Shown one piece after another: positions 34,101 through 42,994 of a stretch of DNA of 64,000 nucleotides; position 1 is the first letter of the stretch, and each line of letters opens with the position of its first letter. The DNA lies in the NCBI RefSeq assembly GCF_009789195.1, contig NZ_WSTC01000029.1:1-64000 (forward strand), read 5' to 3'. Both the position numbers and the translations under genes were made by a program. The notes beneath the pieces were generated by a model that did no database searches, was not told where the DNA came from, and saw nothing but the letters and a program-made list of their open reading frames with translations. The DNA is from Paenibacillus sp. MMS18-CY102. GTDB lineage: Bacteria; Bacillota; Bacilli; Paenibacillales; Paenibacillaceae.

Positions 34101-34147
34101 TCAAAAGGCTGCACAGGTTCTTTCTTGAACCCTGTGCAGCCTTTTGT
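34101..34147 (+). terminator. Terminator after the acidic protein gene
   Basis: 15-bp perfect stem (AAAAGGCTGCACAGG and complement) with a T-rich tail. Confidence 0.88.
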
Positions 34148-34177
34148 GCTTAAATGGCAAATATGCGTGCGAGAGCC

Positions 34178-34360
34178 TAACGGACTCAGATGCCGTTATT
34201 AAGGCAGAAATGCATGATTTGCGACTGTAACGGACCTCATGGCCGTTACTACGGCGTTTGGGCATCGATTTGAAGCCAAATGCGAAGAATAGCGGCCCCT
34301 GAGTCCGTTAGCTCTAGAAAAAGGCGGAATATCGCAAAATAACGCCTCCTGGGTCCGTTA
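34178..34360. repeat. Four-dyad element, TAACGG family, copy 2
   Basis: Boxes start at 34178, 34228, 34288 and 34338 (50-60-50 bp), the first two direct and the last two inverted. It is nearly identical in sequence to copy 3 at 34564. Confidence 0.9.
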
Positions 34361-34563
34361 GCGTTACACTCTCTGAATGTTGCGTGTACCCGCCAACAAT
34401 GAGCACGCGCATCACCAGCGCTGGCTTTGTGTCTTCAACAACTAGCGAATGCGTCACCGATGTCCGTGTGTCTTCAATACCAACGTTTATCATCGCTAAC
34501 TCAATCTGCACAACGTTCCGCAAACTTATTTCGTGAGGCTGATGTTACTATAGTGTGTTTTTC
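34361..34563. other. Spacer between two TAACGG elements, no recognised gene
   Basis: About 200 bp. A 69-codon minus-strand frame (to 34523) runs into the neighbouring repeat and matches nothing I know. The phrase GTGTCTTCAA occurs twice about 46 bp apart in a loosely repeated stretch (34404-34490). Confidence 0.4.
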
Positions 34564-34746
34564 TAACGGACCCAGATGCCGTTATTGGGGCAGAATTACA
34601 TGATTTGCGACTGTAACGGACCTCATGGCCGTTATTATGGCGTTTGGGCATCGATTTGAAGCCAAATGCGAAGAATAGCGGCCCCTGAGTCCGTTAGCTC
34701 TAGAAAAAGGCGGAATATCGCAAAATAACGCCTCCTGGGTCCGTTA
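34564..34746. repeat. Four-dyad element, TAACGG family, copy 3
   Basis: Boxes start at 34564, 34614, 34674 and 34724 (50-60-50). The last 130 bp match copy 2 almost base for base; differences cluster in the first 60 bp. Confidence 0.9.
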
Positions 34747-34751
34747 GCGAG

Positions 34752-34885
34752 AGGAGGGGACGCGGCAGCTCGTCGCAGCGCCAGTGTCGAGCACGGACCG
34801 CTGCGCGCCTGCGGAGCTCCGCGTGCTACGCCTGCGCCGGACCGCTCAGCGCGCCACGTGCTTCGCACGCGCGCAGCGCTCACTC
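34752..34885. other. Very GC-rich intergenic patch
   Basis: Between the repeat and the end of the flavoprotein gene lies a stretch of roughly 70% GC full of short palindromes (for example CGCGGAGCTCCGCG). No credible coding frame and no T-tailed terminator. Confidence 0.5.
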
Positions 34886-34895
34886 CACCCCTTGC

Positions 34896-36164
34896 TTACC
34901 TCGCCCGCGCCGTTTCGGCTGCGCTTAGCCCCGCAGCATACCCGGTGGAGAATGCTGCGGTAATGTTGTAGCCGCCTGTATAGCCATGGATGTCGAGCAC
35001 CTCGCCGCAAAAATATAGCCCGTTCACCAGCTTAGACGCCATCGTCTTCGGATCGATTTCCTTCAAGTTCACGCCGCCGCCGGTAACGAACGCTTCCTCG
35101 ATGGAACGCGTGCCGTACGCGCGGAGCGGGAAAGCTTTGGCGCTGCGGGCGAGCTCCAGCCAGCGCTGCTTTGGAATATTGTCGTAGGTGATACTTTCCT
35201 CCAGCTCGGCTTTTGCGAGCAGAAGCGGGATCATTTTGTCTGGCAAATAGCCATGCAGCACGTTTTTGATCGCTTTCTTCGATTCCGCCTGCGCGAGCTT
35301 TAACGTCTCTGAATACACCTCTTCAGCTGTCAGGTCAGGCAGGAGGTCGATGGTCAGCACGATGTTGCCGGCTTTAAATTGCTTGAGCGCTTTGACAACG
35401 AATTGGCTGCAACGCAGCGCGATCGGGCCAGAGATGCCGAAGTGGGTAAACAGCATGTCGCCGCGATGCGAGATGATCCGCTTGCCTTTAGGATTCCAGA
35501 CGGTCAACTCAACGTCGCGGAGCGATACGCCCTGCAGCTCCTTCGAGACGATGAATGGCTCGTTCGACGTAATCGGCACCTCGGTCGGGAACAGCTCCGT
35601 AATGGAATGCCCGCCTTTCTCTGCCCAGCCATAGCCGTCGCCAGTCGATCCGGTATGTGGAACGGATTTTCCGCCGGAGGCAATAATAACGCTTTTGCCC
35701 ACCAAACGTTCTCCCGACCGCAAACGTACGCCCGCGACAGCGCCCCCTGCATATAGCACTTCGGCAACAGGCGCATTCACTTTGATCGTGACGCCTTGCT
35801 TTACGACTTGATTAACGAGTGCATCGACGACGGTCTTCGCCTTATCGGTGACAGGGAACATCCTGCCGTTATCCTCTTCCTTCAAGCGAATGCCAAGCCC
35901 CTCGAAAAACGCAATGATGTCCTTGTTGCCGAAATTGTTGAGTGCACTGTGCAAAAATCGCCCATTGCCGGGAATGTGCTTAATGAGCTCGTCCATCTCT
36001 TTAATATTCGTAACGTTACATCTGCCGCCGCCAGAAATGCCGAGCTTGCGCCCCAGCTTGTCGCCTTTGTCCAGCAGCAGGACATTGCCGCCGTGCTTGC
36101 TTGCTGCAATGCTTGCCATTAATCCAGCGGACCCGCCGCCGATTACAATCACATCGTAATTCAT
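34896..36164 (-). CDS. HI0933-family NAD(P)/FAD-dependent oxidoreductase (YhiN-like)
   Basis: 422 residues. [19 protein letters not shown] (FAD Rossmann loop), [22 protein letters not shown] and the C-terminal [31 protein letters not shown] are the unmistakable marks of the HI0933 flavoprotein family. Its reaction is not known. The frame extends to 36233, but the ATG at 36164 begins the conserved FAD motif and follows GGAGG. The product is cytoplasmic. The gene is divergent from the alpha/beta hydrolase. Confidence 0.9.
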   Translation of the reverse strand: MNYDVIVIGGGSAGLMASIAASKHGGNVLLLDKGDKLGRKLGISGGGRCNVTNIKEMDELIKHIPGNGRFLHSALNNFGNKDIIAFFEGLGIRLKEEDNGRMFPVTDKAKTVVDALVNQVVKQGVTIKVNAPVAEVLYAGGAVAGVRLRSGERLVGKSVIIASGGKSVPHTGSTGDGYGWAEKGGHSITELFPTEVPITSNEPFIVSKELQGVSLRDVELTVWNPKGKRIISHRGDMLFTHFGISGPIALRCSQFVVKALKQFKAGNIVLTIDLLPDLTAEEVYSETLKLAQAESKKAIKNVLHGYLPDKMIPLLLAKAELEESITYDNIPKQRWLELARSAKAFPLRAYGTRSIEEAFVTGGGVNLKEIDPKTMASKLVNGLYFCGEVLDIHGYTGGYNITAAFSTGYAAGLSAAETARAR

Positions 36165-36326
36165 GTTGCTTCCAGCCTCCGTATCATCCCATGCTATGCC
36201 CTTCATTGTAATCGGAATATGCCCATCAAGCAAAACTCCACATCCTCACTAATTCTAGCATCGAATGAAGCGATTGCATTTCGCATATAAACATGATAAA
36301 CGTAAAGTAAAAAGGGGGAAGCGGCG

Positions 36327-37163
36327 ATGGTACAATCCAATGCTTTTGCACTGGCAAGCCCGGTAGACGGCATCCGATTACAAGCTTATGAATGGCCGGC
36401 GGGGAAAGCGCCTATCGGTGTAGTTTGCCTCATCCATGGAATGGGCGAGCATCAAGGGCGCCAGATGGCGATGATCCGTCCGCTTCACGAAGCGGGCTTT
36501 GCGGTATTTAGCTACGATCAGCGGGGCCATGGGCGCTCAGAAGGCCGAAGGGGGCATGCGCGCTATATCGAGCATTTGACTCGGGACGCAGAGGCGGTTA
36601 TTCAAGAGGCAGCACGCAAATATCCGGAAGTGCCGCTATTCCTATATGGCCATAGCATGGGCGGCAATGTGGCAGTGAACTGCGCACTTCGGCATCAACC
36701 GAAGCTTCAAGGCCTGATCTTGTCTAGCCCGTGGCTTCGCCTTGCCTTCCAGCCGCCACAGTGGAAAGTCCGGTTAAGCCGAATGATCGGGTCGATCTGG
36801 CCGACCTTTACGCAATCGGCTGGATTGCAGCCGGGTGAGCTTTATCGGGCGGGAAACCCGCTGGCTGCCTCGAATAAGGACGAATGGTCCCATGGGCAAA
36901 TTTCAGCTGCAATGTTTAACGCGATGACAGACGGCGGGGAATGGGCAATCAAGCATGGGGGCGAGCTGAGCGTGCCGACCCTTATTTTGCACGGTACAGC
37001 AGACCGTATCACTTCGGCCTCTGCTAGCCGCCAGTTGGCAGAAACAATGGCCCCTAAGTTGAGCACATATGTATCGCTCGAAGGCGGCTATCATGAGCTT
37101 CATCATGACCCAGAGGGGCCTGAGACGTTGCGGACCGTGACGAATTGGCTAAGGGATCGGTAG
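36327..37163 (+). CDS. Alpha/beta hydrolase, monoacylglycerol-lipase-like (lysophospholipase family)
   Basis: 278 residues. CLIHGMGEH (oxyanion hole), GHSMGGN nucleophile elbow (Ser near 109), LHGTADRITS (Asp) and GGYHELHHD (His) give the full triad in monoacylglycerol-lipase order; the GHGRSEGRRGH loop also fits. No signal peptide, so cytoplasmic. Substrate probably monoacylglycerols or lysophospholipids. Ribosome site AAAAGGGGGAAG precedes the ATG. Confidence 0.85.
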   Translation: MVQSNAFALASPVDGIRLQAYEWPAGKAPIGVVCLIHGMGEHQGRQMAMIRPLHEAGFAVFSYDQRGHGRSEGRRGHARYIEHLTRDAEAVIQEAARKYPEVPLFLYGHSMGGNVAVNCALRHQPKLQGLILSSPWLRLAFQPPQWKVRLSRMIGSIWPTFTQSAGLQPGELYRAGNPLAASNKDEWSHGQISAAMFNAMTDGGEWAIKHGGELSVPTLILHGTADRITSASASRQLAETMAPKLSTYVSLEGGYHELHHDPEGPETLRTVTNWLRDR

Positions 37164-37233
37164 GCATTACGAACGAATCGCTGTATTTACAAAAACATTA
37201 TATAGGCGTGATATTCGGTTAACAGAGGACAAC

Positions 37234-37268
37234 CATAATGGTCTTGTATACGAGACAAGTCCATTATG
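37234..37268. promoter_or_regulatory. 35-bp palindrome before the tyrosine phosphatase gene
   Basis: Two 14-bp arms (CATAATGGTCTTGT and ACAAGTCCATTATG, one mismatch) around 7 bp, ending 23 bp before the start codon. It could be an operator or an mRNA hairpin that exposes or protects the ribosome site. Confidence 0.6.
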
Positions 37269-37291
37269 TATTCATCGAGGAGAGATGAAGG

Positions 37292-38437
37292 TTGAAGCCT
37301 ATTAATCGTTTTTGCGCAGCATCTGTTGTAACGGCATCTATCGCAGCAGCAGCAATATTTAGCCCAATTCAGGTGAATGCTGCTGTACCGGCCGTGTCGG
37401 CCAAACAATCGGCGGGGCATTTTATCCAATCATCCGTAGAGCGCGGCAAGAACGGCAACTATATCATACGTTGGAAGGCAGACCAGGATCTCGGAGCGGC
37501 TAAAGTGTACTGGAGCACATCACCAGACAATATCGAGAAGAATGGCAAAGAGTTAGCGCGTACCTATACGCGGTACAATGGCCTCGTAGCGGCTGATCCG
37601 CTGCCGGGACAACGTGTCTACTTCTTGGTAAAAGGCGGAAATGGCGCAACGGCCAAAGCAGCAGAGCGGGCAGTCGAGCTGCAAGGCGTTGTTAATTTCC
37701 GCGACCTTGGCGGCTATGAGGCGGCAGATGGGCGCCATGTCAAGTGGGGCAAGCTATTCCGCTCTGGCGAATTGGCGGGGCTGACAGACTCGGACAAGCT
37801 GCAAATGAAGGCAATTGGGCTCAAGACGGTAATCGACTACAGGAGCAATGCAGAAGTTGCACAAAAGCCAGATCCAGCACTAAGCGGCGTGGCGAACGTT
37901 CGCATCCCAGCTATGAAAGAGACGGAGGGCAGCAGCAACGGGGCGGACTTGAACAGCCTGATCGCCTCTGGCGATTACAGCGCGCTGGGCAAGCCGGGCG
38001 AATTGTTGGTTGAAGCGAATAAAGGCCTCATCGAAGCACCCGATGCTTACGTTATGTTGATGGACGCATTGCTCGATGCGAAGGCGGCTCCGATCGTTCA
38101 GCACTGTACCGCAGGAAAAGACCGGGCAGGCCTTGGCTCGGCCCTCGTCCTCCTTACGCTCGGCGTACCGGAATCGACGGTAATGGACGATTACCTGCTT
38201 AGCAACGTCTATCGTGAGGAAGCCAATAAACAAACGATGGCTTATATGGGCACTGTCATTAAAGACAAGGATGCGCTCGCTTCTTTCCAAGCGCTGCTGG
38301 ATGTTCGCAAGGAATACTTGCAGGCGGCGATCGACACGATGAAGGAGCAGTACGGCTCGCTCGATGCTTTTGTTGAGAAAGGGCTTGGCATCACCCAAGC
38401 AGAGCGGACGAAGCTGCAAGCAATGTATTTGGAATAG
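37292..38437 (+). CDS. Secreted tyrosine-protein phosphatase (Y_phosphatase3/LipA-like)
   Basis: 381 residues with a signal peptide (VVTASIAAAAIFSPIQVNAA, cleavage about 32). Residues 40-130 form a beta-sandwich-like domain; then NFRDLGGYEAADGRHVKWGKLFRSGELAGLT and the P-loop HCTAGKDRAG (Cys near 271, Arg six later) are the Tyr/Ser phosphatase family of LipA and IphP type. The secreted enzyme may act on phospho-amino acids or phosphoinositides outside the cell. Start is TTG after GAGGAGAGATGAAGG. Isolated between its palindrome and a terminator. Confidence 0.87.
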   Translation: MKPINRFCAASVVTASIAAAAIFSPIQVNAAVPAVSAKQSAGHFIQSSVERGKNGNYIIRWKADQDLGAAKVYWSTSPDNIEKNGKELARTYTRYNGLVAADPLPGQRVYFLVKGGNGATAKAAERAVELQGVVNFRDLGGYEAADGRHVKWGKLFRSGELAGLTDSDKLQMKAIGLKTVIDYRSNAEVAQKPDPALSGVANVRIPAMKETEGSSNGADLNSLIASGDYSALGKPGELLVEANKGLIEAPDAYVMLMDALLDAKAAPIVQHCTAGKDRAGLGSALVLLTLGVPESTVMDDYLLSNVYREEANKQTMAYMGTVIKDKDALASFQALLDVRKEYLQAAIDTMKEQYGSLDAFVEKGLGITQAERTKLQAMYLE

Positions 38438-38459
38438 GATGTTTGTGTAAAAAGGTTAC

Positions 38460-38506
38460 AAAAAAGGCAACTATCTCGTCGTGATAGTTGCCTTTCCACT
38501 TTTTCC
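38460..38506 (+). terminator. Terminator of the phosphatase gene
   Basis: AAAGGCAACTATC pairing with GATAGTTGCCTTT, followed by a T-rich stretch. Confidence 0.85.
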
Positions 38507-38641
38507 GAGGTGAATGGGCGGAAATTTAAGGTGGATGTATAGTAAAATTACGGAATCTGTGATTTAATTTGTGTTAATAGATAGATAACATGATAACAAT
38601 GGAACGTAGGGAATAGAGATAGCAGAGAAGGAGATTTCCCA

Positions 38642-40363
38642 ATGTGGAAAACGATGATGCTGCAGCTGTTCATCTCATTGTTGCCGGCTGTAGCCTATCA
38701 GATGTGGAATGACCGTGCAGAACGATCCGACAGAACTGGTGCACGTTTCATCGGATTTGTTAGTGGAGCAGCTATGATGCTGTGCATGGTGATGGCACAT
38801 CGTTCGAGTGAGGGGTACCAATTCGACTTTCGGCATATCCCTTATGTAATCGGATCATTGTACGGCGGCGTTTGGAGTTTAGCTTACCTGACCGTGATTT
38901 ATGTGGCATTCCGATTGCCATTTATTGATACGGGCACGAACTTTATCGTTTTCGGTCTTTTTATTGCTATGTTTGTCCCATTGCTGTTGTTATCGATCCG
39001 GCCCTTTCAATTCGCCAGGCGGGCGGATAAACATAAGATCGTAATGGTGCTATTCACAGTCGTAGAACTCTTCTTTACTGCTACTGTACTCTTATATGCC
39101 TCGGACGAGGGATCGAGCAGCTTGCGCAATCATTTATTGCTATTTATCGTCTTATCCGCTTTATCTTATTCGATGGTCTGGAGTTCCGTACATATTATTG
39201 AAAGCATAAAAGAAAAGCAATTGCTTCAGATGCAGTTGAAGCAGCTTTCCGATAAGTATCGGGGAGAGGTGCAGAAGCTGCAGCAGTTTATAGACGAGAC
39301 GCCTATCGGCGTTGTGTTGACGAATATTGAAGGAAAGATTACACATCTCAATGAAGTGGCGTTAAACCTTTTTGCTGGGCCTAATAATACAAAATGCACC
39401 CGGGAAATGAGGGGGAACCCGTATGTCGAGCTGTTTGATCCATTGCGCGATGAAACCTGCCTGAATATGGTGGCTAAGGCGCTTGAAGGCAGGCGCTCGT
39501 CGGTAGAACTGGTCGAAACGGAAGGGCGCGTACTCGTCAAAACCGCGTTTTCCTTGCACGATTCGGAGAGCTCCGGAATGAACTCGATTACGGGCGCCGC
39601 GCTGATTGTTCATGACATTACGGAGCTGCGTTACTTGCGGGCAGAGCTTGACCGAATGGACCGGCTCAGCCTTGTCGGGCAGATGGCGGCGAGCATCACC
39701 CATGAGATTCGCAATCCAATGGCCGTTATTCGCGGCTTCGTCCAGCTGTTGAAGGAGCGAAGCGGGCAAGATATGCAGGATTATTTTCGAATCATTATGG
39801 ATGAGCTTGACCGGGCGAATGCGATCATTAATGACTTCCTGTCACTTGCCCAGGATCGGTTGATCGATAAGAACATGATGTCGCTTAACAATTTATTGAT
39901 GGAAATGCTGCCCCTTATAACAGCCGATGCGAATCTTCGCGGGTTGGCTGTCGAGTGCCGGCTAGAGCCGAATTTGCCGGATTTGTTCTTGAATGATAAA
40001 GAAATTAAGCAGCTCATACTAAACCTTGCACGCAATGGGCTGGAAGCGATGTCGGAAGGCGCCGGCTCCTTGCAGTTATCTACCTATACTTCAGCCGATA
40101 TGGTGGAGCTTCGGGTCCAGGATGCCGGTGTTGGCATCTCGCAAGAGCAGATGGAGCGATTGTTCGAGCCGTTCTTTACGACGAAGACGAAGGGGACAGG
40201 GCTTGGGCTGCCGGTTTGCTTAAGCATTGCGGAGCGGCATCATGGCCGCATCGATGTGGAGTCAGAGGAAGGCAAAGGCACAACCTTCATTGTGAAATTT
40301 ATGCTTGGCCAGAGCATGGCGGAAGCATCGGCAGCTTCAGACCGCGCTCTGGCTGAAGGTTAG
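38642..40363 (+). CDS. kinB: Sporulation-type sensor histidine kinase (KinB-like)
   Basis: 573 residues. Residues 1-190 hold five to six membrane helices of the 5TMR-LYT kind, 210-330 a PAS domain, and 345-410 the HisKA box MAASITHEIRNPMAVIRGFVQLLKE (phospho-His near 356), followed by a HATPase with N, G1 (DAGVGIS) and G2 (GTGLGLPV) boxes. The EIRNPMAVIRGF signature is that of KinA-E kinases feeding the Spo0F phosphorelay. No response regulator gene is adjacent, which fits an orphan kinase. Naming it KinB rather than KinC/D rests on the membrane part only. Confidence 0.82.
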   Translation: MWKTMMLQLFISLLPAVAYQMWNDRAERSDRTGARFIGFVSGAAMMLCMVMAHRSSEGYQFDFRHIPYVIGSLYGGVWSLAYLTVIYVAFRLPFIDTGTNFIVFGLFIAMFVPLLLLSIRPFQFARRADKHKIVMVLFTVVELFFTATVLLYASDEGSSSLRNHLLLFIVLSALSYSMVWSSVHIIESIKEKQLLQMQLKQLSDKYRGEVQKLQQFIDETPIGVVLTNIEGKITHLNEVALNLFAGPNNTKCTREMRGNPYVELFDPLRDETCLNMVAKALEGRRSSVELVETEGRVLVKTAFSLHDSESSGMNSITGAALIVHDITELRYLRAELDRMDRLSLVGQMAASITHEIRNPMAVIRGFVQLLKERSGQDMQDYFRIIMDELDRANAIINDFLSLAQDRLIDKNMMSLNNLLMEMLPLITADANLRGLAVECRLEPNLPDLFLNDKEIKQLILNLARNGLEAMSEGAGSLQLSTYTSADMVELRVQDAGVGISQEQMERLFEPFFTTKTKGTGLGLPVCLSIAERHHGRIDVESEEGKGTTFIVKFMLGQSMAEASAASDRALAEG

Positions 40364-40424
40364 AATATGGAGGATAATGAACCCCCTGCGCGCGTATACT
40401 AACGCTCGGAAGGGGGTTCATTTT

Positions 40425-40550
40425 ATGGCGAAGAATAAAAACAATCGCGATGCTGTAGCAGCACCGAAGCATCGCGAGGACTCCAGCAAGCCGGCAGATT
40501 CGCAGGGGTTTGACAAAAAGCTGGACGGCCCGAATCGTCCTTCGACTTAA
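40425..40550 (+). CDS. Small basic hydrophilic protein, possibly spore-related
   Basis: 41 residues (MAKNKNNRDAVAAPK to PNRPST), rich in Lys, Asp, Asn and Pro with no hydrophobic core, resembling minor small acid-soluble spore proteins in composition only. The ATG follows GGAAGGGGG by eight bases. It lies between the KinB-like kinase and a probable sporulation DUF gene. A longer in-frame start at 40305 would run into the kinase gene and is unlikely. Confidence 0.55.
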   Translation: MAKNKNNRDAVAAPKHREDSSKPADSQGFDKKLDGPNRPST

Positions 40551-40568
40551 ATGGCGGTGGAGTAAACG

Positions 40569-40976
40569 ATGAGTGCATCACGATATGATGATCGGGACGA
40601 GGGGCGTTATGACCAGTTGTATGGCAATCATGACGACCCGGAGCTTGACCCCTACGAAATAAATTTTTTGCCTGCTTTTCGCAAAGGCAGGGGTGGCCGG
40701 GCGCCATTCGTTAATTCACATGGCATCGTCATCGGAGACCATATGTACGCATCCGATGATTCGCCGCTTGAGCAATGGTCAACGGATACCGACCCGTCGA
40801 TCATGGCTGGCGATGAGTGGGTTCATCCATACAAGGACATCGGATTTCTGACAGCGGACAACCGTGCGATTTTCGAGGAAGGCGAGCAGCCGTTGCCCGG
40901 CATATTCATGCATCCTGACAAGGATGTTGGCTTTGCCATTAACGATTCGGCATCGGCTCAAAGCGCTAAAGAATAG
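40569..40976 (+). CDS. DUF3905-like protein, probably sporulation-associated
   Basis: 135 residues, soluble and acidic: EINFLPAFRKGRGGRAPFVNSHGIVIGDHMYASDDSPLEQWSTDTDPSIMAGDEWVHPYKDIGFLTADNR resembles a conserved protein of spore formers that I remember as DUF3905. The short motif HPYKDIGF / HPDKDVGF occurs twice (about residues 87 and 116). Function unknown. Ribosome site GGTGGAG; it starts 18 bp after the small gene and ends at a terminator. Confidence 0.65.
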   Translation: MSASRYDDRDEGRYDQLYGNHDDPELDPYEINFLPAFRKGRGGRAPFVNSHGIVIGDHMYASDDSPLEQWSTDTDPSIMAGDEWVHPYKDIGFLTADNRAIFEEGEQPLPGIFMHPDKDVGFAINDSASAQSAKE

Positions 40977-40991
40977 CGTATCGGGAAGGAC

Positions 40992-41025
40992 AGGGCAGCC
41001 GTGCCATACCGGCTGCTTTTTCTTT
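40992..41025 (+). terminator. Terminator after the DUF3905-like gene
   Basis: GGCAGCCG / CGGCTGC hairpin followed by TTTTTCTTT. Confidence 0.8.
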
Positions 41026-41052
41026 ACTTTCATTTTCCATGAGGTTTATAAT
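41023..41052 (+). promoter_or_regulatory. Probable promoter of the bacilliredoxin gene
   Basis: TTTACT, 18-bp spacer and perfect TATAAT (41047-41052). Confidence 0.5.
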
Positions 41053-41063
41053 AAGAATTATAA
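41049..41063. promoter_or_regulatory. PerR/Fur-like box over the bacilliredoxin promoter
   Basis: TAATAAGAATTATAA matches the PerR 7-1-7 consensus TTATAATNATTATAA at 12 of 14 bases and overlaps the -10 element. The region is AT-rich, so chance is possible. Confidence 0.4.
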
Positions 41064-41108
41064 AGTAAGAATAATAACGCTACATGGAGCGAAAGGTGAG
41101 TGGAGAAC

Positions 41109-41543
41109 ATGTCGATGTCCTTCGAACGATATATGCTGGATATGGTACAACCGATGCGTGATGATCTGACCCGTCTTGGCATCACAGAATTGCGTACGCC
41201 AGAACAAGTTGAGGAAAGCATTCCGGGCGCTAAGGGAACGGCGCTTGTTGTTGTGAACTCGGTATGCGGCTGTGCAGCTGGCCAATGCCGTCCAGGTGTA
41301 GCAGAAGCGCTGAAGCATGAAGTAACGCCTGATCATCTGTATACGGTATTCGCAGGCCAAGACAAGGAAGCAACGGCTAAGGCTCGTGAGTATTTTGCTC
41401 CGTACCCGCCATCTTCCCCATCGATTGCGGTGATGAAGGACGGCGAGCTCGTTCACTTCATCGAGCGCCACCAAATCGAGAACCGCTCGGCGGCTGACAT
41501 TGCAGCTGACCTGACGGCTGCATTCGACCGCTTCTGCCGGTAA
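41109..41543 (+). CDS. brxB: Bacilliredoxin (BrxA/BrxB, YphP/YqiW family)
   Basis: 144 residues. The atypical thioredoxin-fold motif CGC (VNSVCGCAAGQCRPG, near residues 51-53) and PPSSPSIAVMKDGELVHFIERHQIENR identify the family, which removes bacillithiol from S-bacillithiolated proteins. Starts at 41100 (GTG), 41109 and 41115 (ATG) are all in frame; 41109 fits AAGGTGAG best. Whether it is BrxA or BrxB cannot be decided by eye. A PerR-like box overlaps the promoter, which would suit peroxide control. Confidence 0.88.
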   Translation: MSMSFERYMLDMVQPMRDDLTRLGITELRTPEQVEESIPGAKGTALVVVNSVCGCAAGQCRPGVAEALKHEVTPDHLYTVFAGQDKEATAKAREYFAPYPPSSPSIAVMKDGELVHFIERHQIENRSAADIAADLTAAFDRFCR

Positions 41544-41580
41544 TGTAGATAGACGTTTCTGGAAGGGACGGAATACGAGA

Positions 41581-42390
41581 ATGAGCTTGCAACGCGAAAT
41601 CATTGAACGGTTCGGCGTACAGCCGACGATCGATCCGGATGCGGAAATTCGTAAACGCGTCGATTTTCTGAAGGAATATGTGAAGAAGTCCGGTACAACG
41701 GGATTGCTGATCGCAATTAGCGGAGGCATCGACAGCGCAGTTGCAGCTGGCTTGTGCAAGCAGGCGACGGATGAGCTGTCGGCGGAATCGGGCAAGGAAT
41801 ATATTACGCTTGGCGTGTTCCAGCCGTATACGGAGCAGGTTGATATCTCGGATAGCTACGCGGTAGCGGAAGCTTTCAAGCTGACCCATCGTGTAGAAAC
41901 GAATATCGGCGAGACGGTAGATGAAATTGCCCTTGAGGTTGAACACAGCCTGAAGGCGATCGGCATCAGCCGCCATTTGAGCCGCGGAGGCAAGGGTAAC
42001 GTAAAAGCGCGTACGCGGATGGTTATGCAATATGCAATCGCGTTTGATATGAACTTGCTCGTCGTTGGTACGGACCATGCGTCGGAGGCGATTACAGGCT
42101 TCTACACGAAGTGGGGCGATGGTGCAGTTGACATTACGCCGCTCAGCTCGTTGAATAAGCGCCAAGTTCGCCAAGTTGCAGCCAAGCTCGGCGTTCCGCA
42201 GAGCGTGCTCGACAAAGCGCCAACAGCAGGTTTGTGGGAAGGCCAGACCGATGAGGCTGAGCTGGGCATCATTTATGATGACAATAGCGATTACCTCGAA
42301 GGAAAAGAAATTGCCCCAGAAGCGCGCGAGAAGCTCGAGAAGCAATATCTTCGCACTGAGCATAAGCGTTCGCCGATTCCAGGCATTTAA
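41581..42390 (+). CDS. nadE: NH3-dependent NAD(+) synthetase
   Basis: 269 residues, the short ammonia-using form without a glutaminase domain. The ATP P-loop AISGGIDSAVAAG, TRMVMQYAIAFDMNLLVVGTDHASEAITGFYTKWGDGAVDITPL and KAPTAGLWEGQTDEAELG are diagnostic. Last step of NAD synthesis, from deamido-NAD. It lies 37 bp after the bacilliredoxin gene and may share its promoter. Confidence 0.96.
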   Translation: MSLQREIIERFGVQPTIDPDAEIRKRVDFLKEYVKKSGTTGLLIAISGGIDSAVAAGLCKQATDELSAESGKEYITLGVFQPYTEQVDISDSYAVAEAFKLTHRVETNIGETVDEIALEVEHSLKAIGISRHLSRGGKGNVKARTRMVMQYAIAFDMNLLVVGTDHASEAITGFYTKWGDGAVDITPLSSLNKRQVRQVAAKLGVPQSVLDKAPTAGLWEGQTDEAELGIIYDDNSDYLEGKEIAPEAREKLEKQYLRTEHKRSPIPGI

Positions 42391-42417
42391 TGATTACAAC
42401 ATGTTGATACCATAATA

Positions 42418-42463
42418 GAAACCGGGTTGTCGATGCGATTCGTCGCAGCAGCCCGGTTTTTGC
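42418..42463 (+). terminator. Terminator of nadE
   Basis: AAACCGGG..G-C-rich stem..CCCGGTTTTT hairpin. Confidence 0.82.
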
Positions 42464-42494
42464 GCATGTATAGATACGGGGCGGAGGGATTGGA

Positions 42495-42914
42495 TTGATT
42501 ATAGGCATTGGCCATGACCTTGCAGATGTCGAACGGGTTGCCGGCATTTTGAAGAAAGAAACGGGGCAGCGGTTTATTGATCGTGTGCTAGTCGGCTCTG
42601 AACGGGAAATTGCGTCATCCTTAACCGGACGGCGATTAGCGGAATTCGTTGCGGGCAGGTTCGCTGCGAAGGAAGCGGCAGTTAAGGCGCTTGGCTGCGG
42701 AATTGGCGCGACGGCAGGCCTTCATGATATTGAGGTGGGGCGTGATCCGCTAGGCAAACCAGAAGTGAGGTTATCGAACGCAACGATGCGTAAGCTTGGA
42801 TGGCTGGGCGGGGAAGAGAATCAGGGGCTTCGCCGCCAGCTCCATGTGACCATTACGCATGAACGTGGGCTAGCTTCGGCTTTCGTTGTTATTGAGCAGT
42901 TGCCTGCCCTTTAA
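42495..42914 (+). CDS. acpS: Holo-[acyl-carrier-protein] synthase
   Basis: 139 residues. GIGHDLADVERV (metal-binding Asp) and FVAGRFAAKEAAVKALG (Glu and Lys) are the AcpS motifs. Transfers phosphopantetheine from CoA to acyl carrier protein. TTG start seven bases after GGAGG. It is slightly longer than usual (about 125) because of an insert near residues 95-112 (KLGWLGGEENQG). Confidence 0.93.
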   Translation: MIIGIGHDLADVERVAGILKKETGQRFIDRVLVGSEREIASSLTGRRLAEFVAGRFAAKEAAVKALGCGIGATAGLHDIEVGRDPLGKPEVRLSNATMRKLGWLGGEENQGLRRQLHVTITHERGLASAFVVIEQLPAL

Positions 42915-42994
42915 GTTTAGGCACGGCACCATTTGCCTATAGTAGGAATAAGGTATAGCATCCATATTCCATATGAGGCGAGGGCGATGAAACG

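Noticed and set aside
34314-34523. Minus-strand 69-codon frame between two TAACGG elements
   Set aside because: Its 3' part is made of the repeat itself and no ribosome site precedes it; treated as spacer.
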